Shown one piece after another: positions 1 to 9,347 of a DNA stretch of 64,000 nucleotides. The notes beneath the pieces are model-generated. The model did no database searches. It was not told the DNA's origin and was given only the letters and a program-made list of their open reading frames with translations. Positions within the stretch are counted from its first letter, which is position 1; every line of letters starts with the position of its first letter. Both the position numbers and the translations under genes were made by a program. Source of the DNA: an uncultured Gammaproteobacteria bacterium (GTDB taxonomy: Bacteria > Pseudomonadota > Gammaproteobacteria > Enterobacterales > Psychrobiaceae); assembly GCA_937139475.1 (NCBI GenBank), contig CAKZQF010000096.1, positions 1 through 64,000 of the forward strand. The letters run 5' to 3'.

Positions 1-1902
1 CCGATTGATGAAGTGCATAAGTTAGAGACGCCTTGTATCTTGCATTGGGATATGAACCATTTTGTTGTGCTGACCAAAGTATCAGGCAAAGGGCAATCAG
101 CCAAGTTTTTAATTAACGATCCCGCCATTGGTAAGCGGATTTTAACTTGCGAGGAGTTTAGTAAGCATTTCACCGGTATTTGTTTAGAACTAACACCCAC
201 CAGTAAGTTTGAAGTAAAACAAGAACAAGCGCAGATGAAGTTTACTCAGCTGTGGAGTAGTATGTCTGGCTTAAAGGTCGGGCTTATTAAACTGATTGGG
301 TTGTCCCTAGTATTGCAATTATTTGCGTTAATGGCCCCCTATTATATGCAGTGGGTGGTCGATGAAGTACTTATTAGTTTTGATGAGTCCCTGCTTAGTG
401 TATTGGCCGTTGGCTTTGCATTAATCGCCATTATTTCTGTGATTACCAATGCGGTGCGTAGCTGGCTTATTTTACGGCTCTCTAGTTTGCTTAACATGCA
501 AATGGGCGTCAATTTACTGCGGCATTTGTTACGCTTGCCAATGCATTATTTTGAATCTCGTCATGTTGGCGATATTGTTTCTCGCTTTGGATCCCTGGCA
601 CAAATTCGGGAACGAATTACAACAGGGTTTGTTGAAACATTGGTTGACGGTTTAATGGCGATAACCGTATTGATGATGATGGCGCTGTATTCGATAAAGC
701 TTACCGTAGTCGTTTTAGGCGCTATAGGGCTATATACAATCGTGCGCTTAGCGCTTTACCGCCCACTTCATCAAGCAACAGAAGAAATGATCCAGAACAG
801 TGCTAAAGAACAATCTAGCTTCCTTGAAAATATCCGCGGCATGCAAACCATAAAGCTCTTTGGCAATGAATCGCAACGCCAAGGTCTTTGGCAAAACCGT
901 TATGCGGAAGTGATTAATAGCGAAATCCGCTTAGGTCGCTTAAATATTAGTTTTGAGTCATTTAATAAGCTGCTGTTTGGATTAGAAAATGTGTTGGTTA
1001 TCTATTTTGCCGCGATGATGGTGATGGCCAATAGCCTATCAGTTGGTATGGTATTAGCCTTCATTGCCTATAAAGGTCAATTAACCAGCCGCTTTGCCAA
1101 CTTAATAGAGCAAATTATACAATTTAAGATGATGCGTTTACACCTTGACCGCATTAGTGATATTGCTTTAACACCGATTGAGGAAAATCGAGACGGTGAG
1201 GTTAGCTTGCATGAACCTAAAGGGAAATTAACACTAGAGAACGTATGCTTTAGCTACGGAGATGATGAACCAGCAATCTTAAACAATGTAAGCCTTTCAC
1301 TTGATGCAGGTGACTGTATCGCTATCACTGGCGTCTCTGGTGCAGGAAAAACAACACTAATGAAAATAATGCTAGGTCTCTTGCAACCGACATCTGGCAG
1401 CATTCTATTAGATGGCAAAGATATAACCCATGTGGGACTTAAAAGTTACCGTAAGCAGATTGCGGCGGTAATGCAGGATGACACACTATTAGCAGGTTCT
1501 ATTTGTGACAATATTAGTTTCTTTGACCCCCAACCTAATTATTTGAAGGTAGAGCAGTGCGCACAACTCGTAGCTATGGCTGATGACATTAATAAAATGA
1601 CCATGGGCTATAACTCTATGGTGGGTGATATGGGGGCTAATTTGTCCGGCGGCCAAATACAACGGCTATTATTAGCTCGCGCACTGTATCAATCACCGTG
1701 TGTGCTATTTATGGATGAGGCTACCAGCCATTTAGATAAAGAGAATGAAGCTAAAATCAGTGAACAAATACAGCACTTGTCGATGACTCGAATTATAATT
1801 GCCCATCGACAAGAAACCATTGATATGGCTGAGCAAGTTTATCAATTAAATGGTGGTAAACTGACCAATTTAACTGATAGCTATACTAAAACAGCAGGTT
1901 AA
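1..1902 (+). CDS. C39 peptidase-containing ABC exporter (bacteriocin/RTX type), 5' partial
   Basis: The reading frame is open to the first base of the window, so the N-terminus is missing. The visible protein starts inside a C39 double-glycine peptidase domain: the catalytic His lies in HWDMNHFVVL and the following Asp in INDPAIGKR, while the catalytic Cys must be upstream. An ABC transmembrane domain follows (about residues 90-310), then an ATPase with Walker A GVSGAGKTT, signature LSGGQ, Walker B VLFMDEATSHLD and an H-loop IIIAHR. Proteins of this build (CvaB family) sit in the inner membrane, cut the leader from a peptide or RTX cargo and export it with an HlyD-type adaptor and TolC. No cargo or adaptor gene is visible, so the substrate is unknown. 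It ends two bases from the convergent regulator gene. Confidence 0.93.
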   Translation, partial: PIDEVHKLETPCILHWDMNHFVVLTKVSGKGQSAKFLINDPAIGKRILTCEEFSKHFTGICLELTPTSKFEVKQEQAQMKFTQLWSSMSGLKVGLIKLIGLSLVLQLFALMAPYYMQWVVDEVLISFDESLLSVLAVGFALIAIISVITNAVRSWLILRLSSLLNMQMGVNLLRHLLRLPMHYFESRHVGDIVSRFGSLAQIRERITTGFVETLVDGLMAITVLMMMALYSIKLTVVVLGAIGLYTIVRLALYRPLHQATEEMIQNSAKEQSSFLENIRGMQTIKLFGNESQRQGLWQNRYAEVINSEIRLGRLNISFESFNKLLFGLENVLVIYFAAMMVMANSLSVGMVLAFIAYKGQLTSRFANLIEQIIQFKMMRLHLDRISDIALTPIEENRDGEVSLHEPKGKLTLENVCFSYGDDEPAILNNVSLSLDAGDCIAITGVSGAGKTTLMKIMLGLLQPTSGSILLDGKDITHVGLKSYRKQIAAVMQDDTLLAGSICDNISFFDPQPNYLKVEQCAQLVAMADDINKMTMGYNSMVGDMGANLSGGQIQRLLLARALYQSPCVLFMDEATSHLDKENEAKISEQIQHLSMTRIIIAHRQETIDMAEQVYQLNGGKLTNLTDSYTKTAG

Positions 1903-1904
1903 AC

Positions 1905-2576
1905 CTAGGTAGTTACTTCGCTGTTTTGTGGTGGCGCTAGCATCAATTGTTGGTATGCTAAACCAGCCAGGGTACGGTTGTTCACTTCGAGCTTCTCTAA
2001 GATTGCCGACACGTGTTTTTTAACCGTGGTTTCCTTGATATCTAGGTCATAGGCAATTTGCTTATTCAGCCGGCCATCGGCAATTTGGGTTAATACCGTG
2101 TATTGCTGTGGCGTGAGTTGAGCAAGTTGCTTCGCTAGTGTTTGGTGGGCGCTCATTGTTTGCTTATCGCTTTGCTCCTCAACATGCGCTGGTAGCCATA
2201 CCTCACCATCAAGTACCGCATCAATGGCTTGGCCAATAGTGGTTAAATCTGCTGATTTTGGAATGAAAGCCGCCGCGCCAAAATTAATTGCTTTTTGCAT
2301 CGTTTCGCTAGCATCATCGGATGACACCATAATAACGACTAAATCGGGGTAATGGTTTTGCAATTGGGTTAAGCCGGTAAAACCGTCGTTGCCAGGCATG
2401 TGTAAATCTAAAAATACCAGCTCTAGACTGTCGTGTTGCTCTATGTGTTTAAGCAAGCCAGCAAAGTCATCGGCTTCAATTGTTGCCGCATCATCGATGC
2501 ATTCAACGATTGCTTGTTTTAATGCTGTTCTAAACAGCGGGTGATCATCGGCGATGACTACTTTTGGGTTGGACAT
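1905..2576 (-). CDS. LuxR/NarL-family two-component response regulator
   Basis: A 223-residue protein with an N-terminal receiver (PKVVIADDHPLF acidic pocket, phospho-acceptor Asp in VFLDLHMPG, conserved Lys in FIPKSAD) and a C-terminal LuxR helix-turn-helix (LTPQQYTVLTQIADG then IKETTVKKHVSAIL). It should be a phosphorylation-controlled DNA-binding regulator. I chose the ATG at 2576 because GGAG lies six bases upstream; an in-frame ATG at 2609 would add 11 residues with a weaker site. No histidine kinase is next to it, so it is an orphan here. It is convergent with the exporter gene and could regulate it, but nothing in the sequence shows this. Confidence 0.9.
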   Translation of the reverse strand: MSNPKVVIADDHPLFRTALKQAIVECIDDAATIEADDFAGLLKHIEQHDSLELVFLDLHMPGNDGFTGLTQLQNHYPDLVVIMVSSDDASETMQKAINFGAAAFIPKSADLTTIGQAIDAVLDGEVWLPAHVEEQSDKQTMSAHQTLAKQLAQLTPQQYTVLTQIADGRLNKQIAYDLDIKETTVKKHVSAILEKLEVNNRTLAGLAYQQLMLAPPQNSEVTT

Positions 2577-2767
2577 ACTTCGCTCCAAATATGGTTGAGG
2601 GGGCGCCATAATCCCGTCTTTAGTTGCCTCAAGTTTACTGATTGACCGAAGAAAAAATCAGGGATGATTTTTTAGCATTTTGTGCAGGATGCACGTTAAA
2701 TGCGGTTTCGACAAGTCAATTAGTATACTTGAGACAAGTAACTAATTAACGGGTCGCCTTTCTTTTG

Positions 2768-2801
2768 GTTACTTTTCTTTGGCGAAGCAAAGAAAAGTAA
2801 C
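2768..2801. repeat. perfect 14-bp inverted repeat, probable dispersed intergenic repeat
   Basis: The arms GTTACTTTTCTTTG and CAAAGAAAAGTAAC are perfect complements around a six-base GCGAAG loop. Very similar CTTTTGGTTACTTTTCTTTG-type palindromes recur between genes in many marine gammaproteobacteria; that is from memory and only this one copy is in the window. A second imperfect inverted repeat follows at 2806-2816/2839-2849 (GTGCTCATGAG against CTCATAAGCAC, one mismatch). The stretch 2577-2930 holds these repeats, the terminator-like hairpin at 2880-2911 and no gene that I can support. Confidence 0.7.
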
Positions 2802-2879
2802 TGGTGTGCTCATGAGAATGTCGATTAAAAAGGAACTGCTCATAAGCACATCATAAAGTGCTCGAAAGTGATAATTAAT

Positions 2880-2911
2880 GGTTAAACTGGTGCAAGATTA
2901 CCAGTTTAACC
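2880..2911 (-). terminator. hairpin downstream of the TonB-dependent receptor gene
   Basis: A perfect 12-bp stem (GGTTAAACTGGT/ACCAGTTTAACC) with an eight-base loop lies 20 bases past the receptor stop codon. There is no clear run of U after the stem on the minus strand, so intrinsic termination is plausible but not certain. Confidence 0.5.
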
Positions 2912-2930
2912 TAACTATCGATTAATTATC

Positions 2931-5213
2931 CTAAAACTGATAACTAACAGTCAACGACACCGACCGTGGGTCACCGTAATAACTAATCAATGTATTATCA
3001 CCACCTAATCCTGGGATAAAACTACCATCATCCGGGTTAACACCAACAAACTGATAGCCACCGACCATGTACTCTTCGTCAGTTAGATTTTTAACGTGCA
3101 AGCCAACGTTTAGGTCGCCTTCGTTGTTGTACCAACTAACGCTTAGATTGGCGATGCCATAGCCATCTTGTGTTAACAGGCTATCTTCTTCAAATAAGAC
3201 GTAATCATCGCGATAGTAGTAGCTACCGTTAACAATAAAATCGCCTACGCTTGATTCTATTGTGTAATTTGCACCTAAATTGAACGTGTACTTAGGCGTA
3301 TTTGAAATGGTGAAGCGATCAGACTTATCAAATGTTATGCCGGTGTCTGGATCGGTATCTAGTACTTCACTAAAGTCTGAGTCGATGTAGCCAATGCTTA
3401 GGTTTAGCATTAAGTCATCTGTCGCCAAATATGTAAATTCAGATTCGATACCGTTGGCTTCTGATGAACCGATGTTACCTAAGCGCTGATTTAAATCGGC
3501 ATCAGTTTCCCCTGGTAATACTGAAATGTATTGGCGATCTTCATGATCTAGCGAGAATAAGGTTACATTGGCACGTAGTTTGTTGTCCAACCACTCACTT
3601 TTCATGCCAAGTTCAATAGAGTCTACTTGCTCAGGATCAGCCGCTGGTTCTGGACCTGTAGCACGTGGGTTAAATGTACCCGATTTAAAGCCTTGGGAGA
3701 AACTGGTAAAGAACATGATGTCATCGCTTGCTTGATACTCTAAACCTATGCGCGGCGTAAATTTAGACCAGTCTTGGTTATCATCAAGCACAACAGGAAC
3801 TAAGTCTCCTTCAGGGCGAATATAGCCCGCGACCCAATTAGTTTCTGGATAAACTGTATCGAAAATTAGACCATTTCTAACCAAGGCTTCTTTTTTATCT
3901 TTGGTGTAGCGGGCACCAGCGGTTACTGACCATTGCTCGCTCAAGTCATAGGTCAACTGGGCATAGGCAGCAGTACTTTTTGAGTAACTACAACCGCTAA
4001 CTTCACGGGTTAAGCCTGGGAAGCCAATGGCATTGCCTAGCTCTTCCAGGATTGCATCAAATTTACCGCAAGACTCACCGTCGTAATAATAAAGGCCAGC
4101 TACTAATTTGTAGTCTTCACCGAAGTTGTTTAATTGGAGTTCATGAGTTTTTTGCTCATCATCGTAGACAGCTGGTACATCAAAGATGCGTAACGCAGTG
4201 TTATCAAAATCAATGTTAGTTGGTGAGTAGCTTTCACGTGCCGAATACACATATTTAAGGCTAGTATCATCAGATACGTCCCAATTGGCCTTAAAGCTCC
4301 AGCCTTCAAGTTCAACCTTATTCCACGTTGGCATACTGGTGTATGAGTCATAAACACTATCAGGCACTGGTGCGTCAGTTAGTACGCTTGGCAGTAAACG
4401 GTAACCGCCTTTTGAGTTTGATTTATCTTCTGTTCTATCATAATCAAAACTAAACAGCAGGTCTTCGCTGGCGTGGTATTCAAGCGTTAATCGGCCTGCT
4501 TGTACGTCCTTGTTGTAGTTTTCCATGTCTTGGCCTGGCAAGTCTGAGAGCAAGAACTCGCCGAAACCATCACGGTTTAATGTGGCTAAACCAAAACCTA
4601 AATATAGCTTGTCTTCAATTAATGGAATTTGACCCGTAAACTTAAGATCTTTTTGACCGTAGCTACCAATGGTGCCTTGCAAGTTGAATTCGCTATCACC
4701 TGACATTTCCTTGGTGACGTATTTAATAGCGCCACCAATGGTGTTTTTACCATAAAGCGTACCTTGCGGACCACGCAGTACTTCAACACGCTCAATGTCT
4801 AGCAAATCGAGAACTGCACCTTGTGGGCGGGCCATATAAACATCATTGATGTAGATGCCAACACCAGCTTCATAGCCCCATAGTGGATCTTGTTGACCTA
4901 CACCACGGATAAAGGCGGTAATGGTTGAGTTTGTGCCACGGCTGCGTTGTAGTGTGGTATTTGGCGAAAACTGCTGTACTTCTGTGATAACCTGAATGCC
5001 TTTTTCTACTAACTCATCAGCGCTTATTGAGGTCACGGCGACAGGTACTTCTTGCAAGCTTTCTACGGCTTTACGTGCAGTGATCTCGATACGTTCAAGT
5101 CCAGTGTTTTCTTTGGCTTTTTCATCTTGTTCAGCAGCAAAGGCACTTTGGCTAGCTAGCGCAGTGGTGATGGCTAGTGCGAGATAACTGATTTTACAGG
5201 TCTTGGTTTTCAT
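2931..5213 (-). CDS. TonB-dependent outer-membrane receptor
   Basis: A 760-residue protein with a Sec signal peptide (cleavage near the ALASQSAFA segment, residues 18-26), a likely TonB box region (ERIEITARK), a plug domain (LQEVPVAVTSISADEL, later VEVLRGPQGTLYGKNTIGG) and a long 22-strand-type barrel ending in the expected C-terminal Phe (LTVSYQF). It would import a ligand across the outer membrane using TonB-ExbBD. Plug wording and length resemble the broad FecA/IroN-like receptors common in Alteromonadales; the ligand cannot be told. The ATG is preceded by GGGGAA at good spacing. The next gene upstream on the same strand encodes a secreted esterase 116 bases away, so a shared uptake role is possible but unproven. 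Confidence 0.93.
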   Translation of the reverse strand: MKTKTCKISYLALAITTALASQSAFAAEQDEKAKENTGLERIEITARKAVESLQEVPVAVTSISADELVEKGIQVITEVQQFSPNTTLQRSRGTNSTITAFIRGVGQQDPLWGYEAGVGIYINDVYMARPQGAVLDLLDIERVEVLRGPQGTLYGKNTIGGAIKYVTKEMSGDSEFNLQGTIGSYGQKDLKFTGQIPLIEDKLYLGFGLATLNRDGFGEFLLSDLPGQDMENYNKDVQAGRLTLEYHASEDLLFSFDYDRTEDKSNSKGGYRLLPSVLTDAPVPDSVYDSYTSMPTWNKVELEGWSFKANWDVSDDTSLKYVYSARESYSPTNIDFDNTALRIFDVPAVYDDEQKTHELQLNNFGEDYKLVAGLYYYDGESCGKFDAILEELGNAIGFPGLTREVSGCSYSKSTAAYAQLTYDLSEQWSVTAGARYTKDKKEALVRNGLIFDTVYPETNWVAGYIRPEGDLVPVVLDDNQDWSKFTPRIGLEYQASDDIMFFTSFSQGFKSGTFNPRATGPEPAADPEQVDSIELGMKSEWLDNKLRANVTLFSLDHEDRQYISVLPGETDADLNQRLGNIGSSEANGIESEFTYLATDDLMLNLSIGYIDSDFSEVLDTDPDTGITFDKSDRFTISNTPKYTFNLGANYTIESSVGDFIVNGSYYYRDDYVLFEEDSLLTQDGYGIANLSVSWYNNEGDLNVGLHVKNLTDEEYMVGGYQFVGVNPDDGSFIPGLGGDNTLISYYGDPRSVSLTVSYQF

Positions 5214-5329
5214 AAAATTCCCCAGGTTATACTTATAATTTTTAGGTGCTTTTTAAACGTTTTGTTGCTTGAAATAAACTCTATAACAAATATTCACAAA
5301 GATAATTGGTACCATAGTAGTACCTGCTG

Positions 5330-6277
5330 TCATTTTTGTAATTGGTTGGTTTTATTGGTTATTTTCCAGAATTTAAATAACTCTATGGCGCTACTTAGCG
5401 GTGATTCGAGCACAAATGGCGCTGCTCTACCACCGTGTGGTTGTGCAGAATTTATCGCGATGCCATGGTCTAAATTTTCTATTTCAACTAATTGGATTTG
5501 TGCATTACCTTGTTGGTCTTGCCATTGTGTTATGCGATAACCTTGATGTACTGCTAATTTTTCTGTGGGTTCCAAATGGTTCATTATTTGCCATTGTCTT
5601 GCCAAATATAGTGAGTTTAGGGGGTTAACTACGGTGTCGTTGAGCCCGGTCCAAATTGATATCGGTGGCCACGGTTGCTTTATCGCTTTAATCTGTCGTG
5701 CGAGTTTTTTAGCTGGCATTGAGGGGCCTGAACGCATGCAGGAGATAGCCTTGATAAGGTTATCAGCGCAAGGATAGGGGATGCCTGCGATAACCCCACC
5801 ACCTGAAAACAAGCGTGGGTAATTGATTAGCAAATTAGTCGTCATGGCGCCGCCAGCGGATAACCCAGCAATATAAACATATTGTGCTTTGGTTTGCTTT
5901 TTGTAGGAGTTAATCATGTTGACAATTGACTGGGTTTCACCGCTGTCTTTGTCGGTGTCGCCAGGTGAAAACCAATTAAAACAGCGCTTAATATTGTTCT
6001 TATCACTTTGTTGAGGTAACAATAAGCCAACATTGTTGGCTTTGGCTAAACTGACGAAACCACTGCGTGTGGCGAGCTCTTGTGCATTTTGGACGCAGCC
6101 GTGCAATAACACGACAAATGTGTCGATCTTTTTATCTTGGTTCAAATAGCTTGCGCTAATTTGGCCCGGGTTTTCCCCAAACTCTTCAAGTGCCAAAAAT
6201 TGGGGCTTAGCATAGGCGTGCTGGCGGGAAAATAGCGTCAGTAACACTAATAAAATAGCGGAATGAGTCTTTAACAT
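5330..6277 (-). CDS. secreted LpqC/PHB-depolymerase-family esterase
   Basis: A 315-residue alpha/beta hydrolase with a signal peptide (about residues 1-23, ending HAYA). It shows the CE1/LpqC layout: VVLLHGCVQNAQEL forms the oxyanion-hole segment, GLSAGGAMT contains the nucleophile Ser, an Asp lies near LNDTVVN, and the His is likely in ENLDHGIAI. Relatives hydrolyse short polyhydroxyalkanoate chains, feruloyl esters or similar esters in the periplasm or outside the cell. The substrate cannot be fixed from sequence. It lies upstream of the TonB-dependent receptor on the same strand. Confidence 0.85.
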   Translation of the reverse strand: MLKTHSAILLVLLTLFSRQHAYAKPQFLALEEFGENPGQISASYLNQDKKIDTFVVLLHGCVQNAQELATRSGFVSLAKANNVGLLLPQQSDKNNIKRCFNWFSPGDTDKDSGETQSIVNMINSYKKQTKAQYVYIAGLSAGGAMTTNLLINYPRLFSGGGVIAGIPYPCADNLIKAISCMRSGPSMPAKKLARQIKAIKQPWPPISIWTGLNDTVVNPLNSLYLARQWQIMNHLEPTEKLAVHQGYRITQWQDQQGNAQIQLVEIENLDHGIAINSAQPHGGRAAPFVLESPLSSAIELFKFWKITNKTNQLQK

Positions 6278-6595
6278 ATTTAATCCATTGGCAAGAGCAA
6301 TGCCCTAGCATGGCGCAATCTATTCGATGGTAGTATGGTACTTTAGGTCAGGACTAAAGTTGAGTTAATTACTTATCTTTGCAATAAGTGTAATGGCTTA
6401 TGATCGTGATTAGAACGACTGCTTTTAGTTTGACACAAAAGGGCCCAGACTAAGGCAAGTGGTTAGAATGATGTATTGATTCATCGATTTATAACGCGTT
6501 AAACCTTCATGTTATCGCTGTACATGAGGTCATGACGCTAATGACAAGTTGTTTAAATGATTAACTCTACGGGCAATCTGATTTTGCAAAGGAAT
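6278..6595. other. intergenic stretch upstream of the esterase gene
   Basis: No gene is supported here. A small inverted repeat, ACTTTAG at 6340-6346 and CTAAAGT at 6354-6360, lies about 63 bases upstream of the esterase start and could be an operator. No remnant of nrdB is visible, although nrdB would be expected after nrdA. Confidence 0.4.
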
Positions 6596-6625
6596 AAAAA
6601 AAGAGGCTTAAAAGCCTCTTTTTTT
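6596..6625 (-). terminator. intrinsic terminator of nrdA
   Basis: A near-perfect palindrome: an A-rich run, then AGAGGCTT, two bases, AAGCCTCT and a T-run on both strands. It begins 18 bases after the nrdA stop and can work in both directions. It closes nrdA as a single-gene unit. Confidence 0.9.
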
Positions 6626-6643
6626 GTTATATCCAAAGATTAA

Positions 6644-8932
6644 TTAGATTTTACAAGCGCCGCCTGCACAACCATCATCTTCTTCCTTCTCCACAACGAT
6701 ATCGCCTTGGGCATCGTCTGCACCATCACGAGTGTTATGATAGTAAAGGGTTTTCACCCCAAACTTGTAGGCCGTTAGTAAATCTTTAATGATACCTTTC
6801 ATCGGTACCTTGCCATTTTCAAATTTGTTCGGATCGTAGTTGGTATTTGCTGATATTGCTTGATCAATAAACTTCTGCATCAATCCAACTAAATGGAGGT
6901 ATCCGTCGTTTGATGGAATATTCCATAACAGTTCGTAGTCTTTTCTAAGCGCTAAATACTCAGGCACAACTTGTTTTAGGATACCGTCTTTACTCGCTTT
7001 AACGCTGATTAAACCACGCGGTGGCTCAATGCCATTGGTTGCGTTAGAAATCTGTGATGACGTCTCAGATGGCATCAACGCAGATAGTGTTGAGTTACGC
7101 AGGCCATGTGTTGTGATGTCTTTGCGCAGGCCTTCCCAATCAAGGTTTAATTCGTTAGAACAAAGCTTGTCTAAGTCCTTTTTGTAAGTATCGATTGGTA
7201 AGATACCTTGCGAGTAGGTGGTTTCGTTAAACCATTCACAGGCTCCAACTTCTTGCGCCAGCTTGTTCGATGCTTTAAGTAGGTAGTACTGAATTGCTTC
7301 AAACGTCTCATGAGTTAAGCGGTTTGCGCTGCCGTCAGAGTATTTAACGCCATTTTTCGCCAAGTAGTAAGCGTAGTTAATGACACCTATGCCCAGTGTA
7401 CGACGTGCGTAGCTTGCTTTTTGTGCCGCTTTAATTGGGTAATCTTGATAATCGAGCAAGCTATCGAGTGCACGAACCGCAAGTTCAGCTAATTCTTCTA
7501 AATCGTCTAACGATTTGATAACCCCAAGGTTAAAGGCTGATAGGGTACATAGTGCGATTTCACCATCTTCATCGTCAAAGCTTTGTAGTGGTTTAGTCGG
7601 CAAAGCGATTTCTAAACAAAGGTTAGACTGCTTGATCGGCGCAACGCTTGGAATAAATGGGCTATGGGTATTACAGTGATCAACGTTTTGTAAGTAGATG
7701 CGACCCGTACTTGCACGCTCTTGGGCAAATAATGAAAATAGCTCAGACGCTTTTATTGTCTTTTTACGAATAGAGTCATCGGCTTCGTATTTGGCATAAA
7801 GCGTTTCAAATAGCTCTTGATCTGCAAAGAAGGCATCGTAAAGACCTGGTACATCACTTGGTGAGAACAGGGTAATGTCCTGCCCCTTGATTAGGCGTTG
7901 GTACATGGTTTTATTAAACTGAACACCGTAATCCATATGACGAACACGGTTTTCTTCAACACCACGGTTGTTCTTAAGTACTAAAAGAGACTCAACTTCT
8001 AAATGCCATAATGGATAGAACAGGGTCGCCGCGCCGCCACGAACGCCACCTTGTGAACAGCTTTTTACAGCCGTTTGGAAATGTTTATAAAATGGGATAC
8101 AACCGGTATGGTTTGCTTCACCACCGCGAATTGGGCTACCTAGTGCGCGAATACGCCCAGCATTGATGCCAATACCTGCGCGCTGGCTAACATACTTGAC
8201 GATAGAGCTAGAGGTTGCATTAATTGAATCTAGGTTGTCATCACACTCAATCAATACACATGAACTAAATTGACGTGTTGGCGTACGTACACCAGCCATG
8301 ATTGGTGTCGGTAGTGAGATTTTGAACTGTGACACTGCATCATAAAAACGAGTGATATAACCCATTCGGGTGTCTTTTGGATATTTCGAGAATAATGCTG
8401 CAGCAATAAGCATATAAAGGAACTGCGCACTTTCAAAAATTTCACCGGTGCTACGATTCTGTAGTAGGTATTTCCCTTCGAGCTGTTTTACCGCAGCGTA
8501 ACTAAAGTTCATATCGCGCCAATGATCGATTGCATCGTTCATCACTTCGAATTCTTCGCGGGTATAATCTGCTAGTAAATGTGAATCATAACGTTTGGCT
8601 TCACACATTTTAACGGTGTGGTCAAACAGATGTGGTGGCTCAAATTGACCATAAGCTTTTTTACGTAAATGGAAAACTGCCAGACGCGCGGCCATGAACT
8701 GATAATCTGGGGTTGTTTCGGATATCTGATCTGCTGCGGCTTTAATAACAGTTTCGTGAATGTCTTCAGTTTTAATGCCCATATAAAATTGAATATGTGC
8801 TTTTATCTCTACCTGAGATACCGATACATTGTCTAACCCCTTGGCCGCCCAATCTAGGACTTTATGGATCTTATCAAGATCGATGGGTTCTTGTTTGCCG
8901 CTACGCTTTGTTACTAGCAGATTTGTATTCAT
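6644..8932 (-). CDS. nrdA: ribonucleoside-diphosphate reductase class Ia, alpha subunit
   Basis: A 762-residue protein that reduces ribonucleoside diphosphates to deoxyribonucleotides. An N-terminal ATP-cone (about residues 4-95) gives overall activity control. Active-site features match E. coli NrdA: Cys225 in SSCVLIEC, the NLCLEIALP segment with the radical Cys and Glu, the partner Cys in LCTLSAFNLG, the Tyr pair in TLYYHN, and the C-terminal redox pair Cys755/Cys760 in CAGGACKI. It needs the radical-bearing beta subunit NrdB, but nrdB is not downstream: a terminator follows directly. DnaA-box-like sites lie upstream. Confidence 0.97.
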   Translation of the reverse strand: MNTNLLVTKRSGKQEPIDLDKIHKVLDWAAKGLDNVSVSQVEIKAHIQFYMGIKTEDIHETVIKAAADQISETTPDYQFMAARLAVFHLRKKAYGQFEPPHLFDHTVKMCEAKRYDSHLLADYTREEFEVMNDAIDHWRDMNFSYAAVKQLEGKYLLQNRSTGEIFESAQFLYMLIAAALFSKYPKDTRMGYITRFYDAVSQFKISLPTPIMAGVRTPTRQFSSCVLIECDDNLDSINATSSSIVKYVSQRAGIGINAGRIRALGSPIRGGEANHTGCIPFYKHFQTAVKSCSQGGVRGGAATLFYPLWHLEVESLLVLKNNRGVEENRVRHMDYGVQFNKTMYQRLIKGQDITLFSPSDVPGLYDAFFADQELFETLYAKYEADDSIRKKTIKASELFSLFAQERASTGRIYLQNVDHCNTHSPFIPSVAPIKQSNLCLEIALPTKPLQSFDDEDGEIALCTLSAFNLGVIKSLDDLEELAELAVRALDSLLDYQDYPIKAAQKASYARRTLGIGVINYAYYLAKNGVKYSDGSANRLTHETFEAIQYYLLKASNKLAQEVGACEWFNETTYSQGILPIDTYKKDLDKLCSNELNLDWEGLRKDITTHGLRNSTLSALMPSETSSQISNATNGIEPPRGLISVKASKDGILKQVVPEYLALRKDYELLWNIPSNDGYLHLVGLMQKFIDQAISANTNYDPNKFENGKVPMKGIIKDLLTAYKFGVKTLYYHNTRDGADDAQGDIVVEKEEDDGCAGGACKI

Positions 8933-9347
8933 TATTATTATCCGTTACAGAAATACAACTAAATGGTCATGTGTTATTAAGCGACTTACTGGCAAGGACA
9001 ACATTCAAAATGAACATAAGAACAACCGCTGAAAAATGCAGCAATTGTCGTCATTGCGTTATAGTGCTTAATGCTACTTTAACACACAACATCTAGGGTT
9101 GTTTAAAATAGTGGGTACAAGATAATGGGGTTGCCAAATTATTGCAAGTAATTAGCTGCTGGATAAGCTGTGGATAAAGTGTGATCAAATTCAAAGGTTA
9201 GTAAGGACTATCATTTAAGTGATTAATCTAAATAGTCCCCGCAAAAATGCAATTTGATTTGAATATATTTTATTTATTTTTTTTACAAATTGGCTTGATT
9301 TTTTCCTGATATTTTATTTGCTTACTATACCATCAGGCGACTATTTA
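8933..9347. other. intergenic region carrying the nrdA control region
   Basis: This 415-base AT-rich stretch lies between gph/mupP and nrdA, both on the minus strand. The only site I can support is the DnaA-box pair at 9158-9177. A poly-T/poly-A tract is present near 9262-9290. No gene is seen. Confidence 0.4.
9158..9177 (-). promoter_or_regulatory. tandem DnaA-box-like sites upstream of nrdA
   Basis: TGTGGATAA at 9169-9177 is the exact complement of the consensus DnaA box TTATCCACA. GCTGGATAA at 9158-9166 matches at seven of nine positions in the same orientation, 11 bases away. DnaA is known to control nrdAB in E. coli, so a similar link between replication and dNTP supply is likely here. 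The sites lie about 225-245 bases from the nrdA start. Confidence 0.55.

Noticed and set aside
9085-9112. ACAAC/GTTGT inverted repeat upstream of nrdA as an NrdR box
   Set aside because: Its spacing (17 bases) and bases do not fit the 16-base NrdR consensus ACACwATATATwGTGT.
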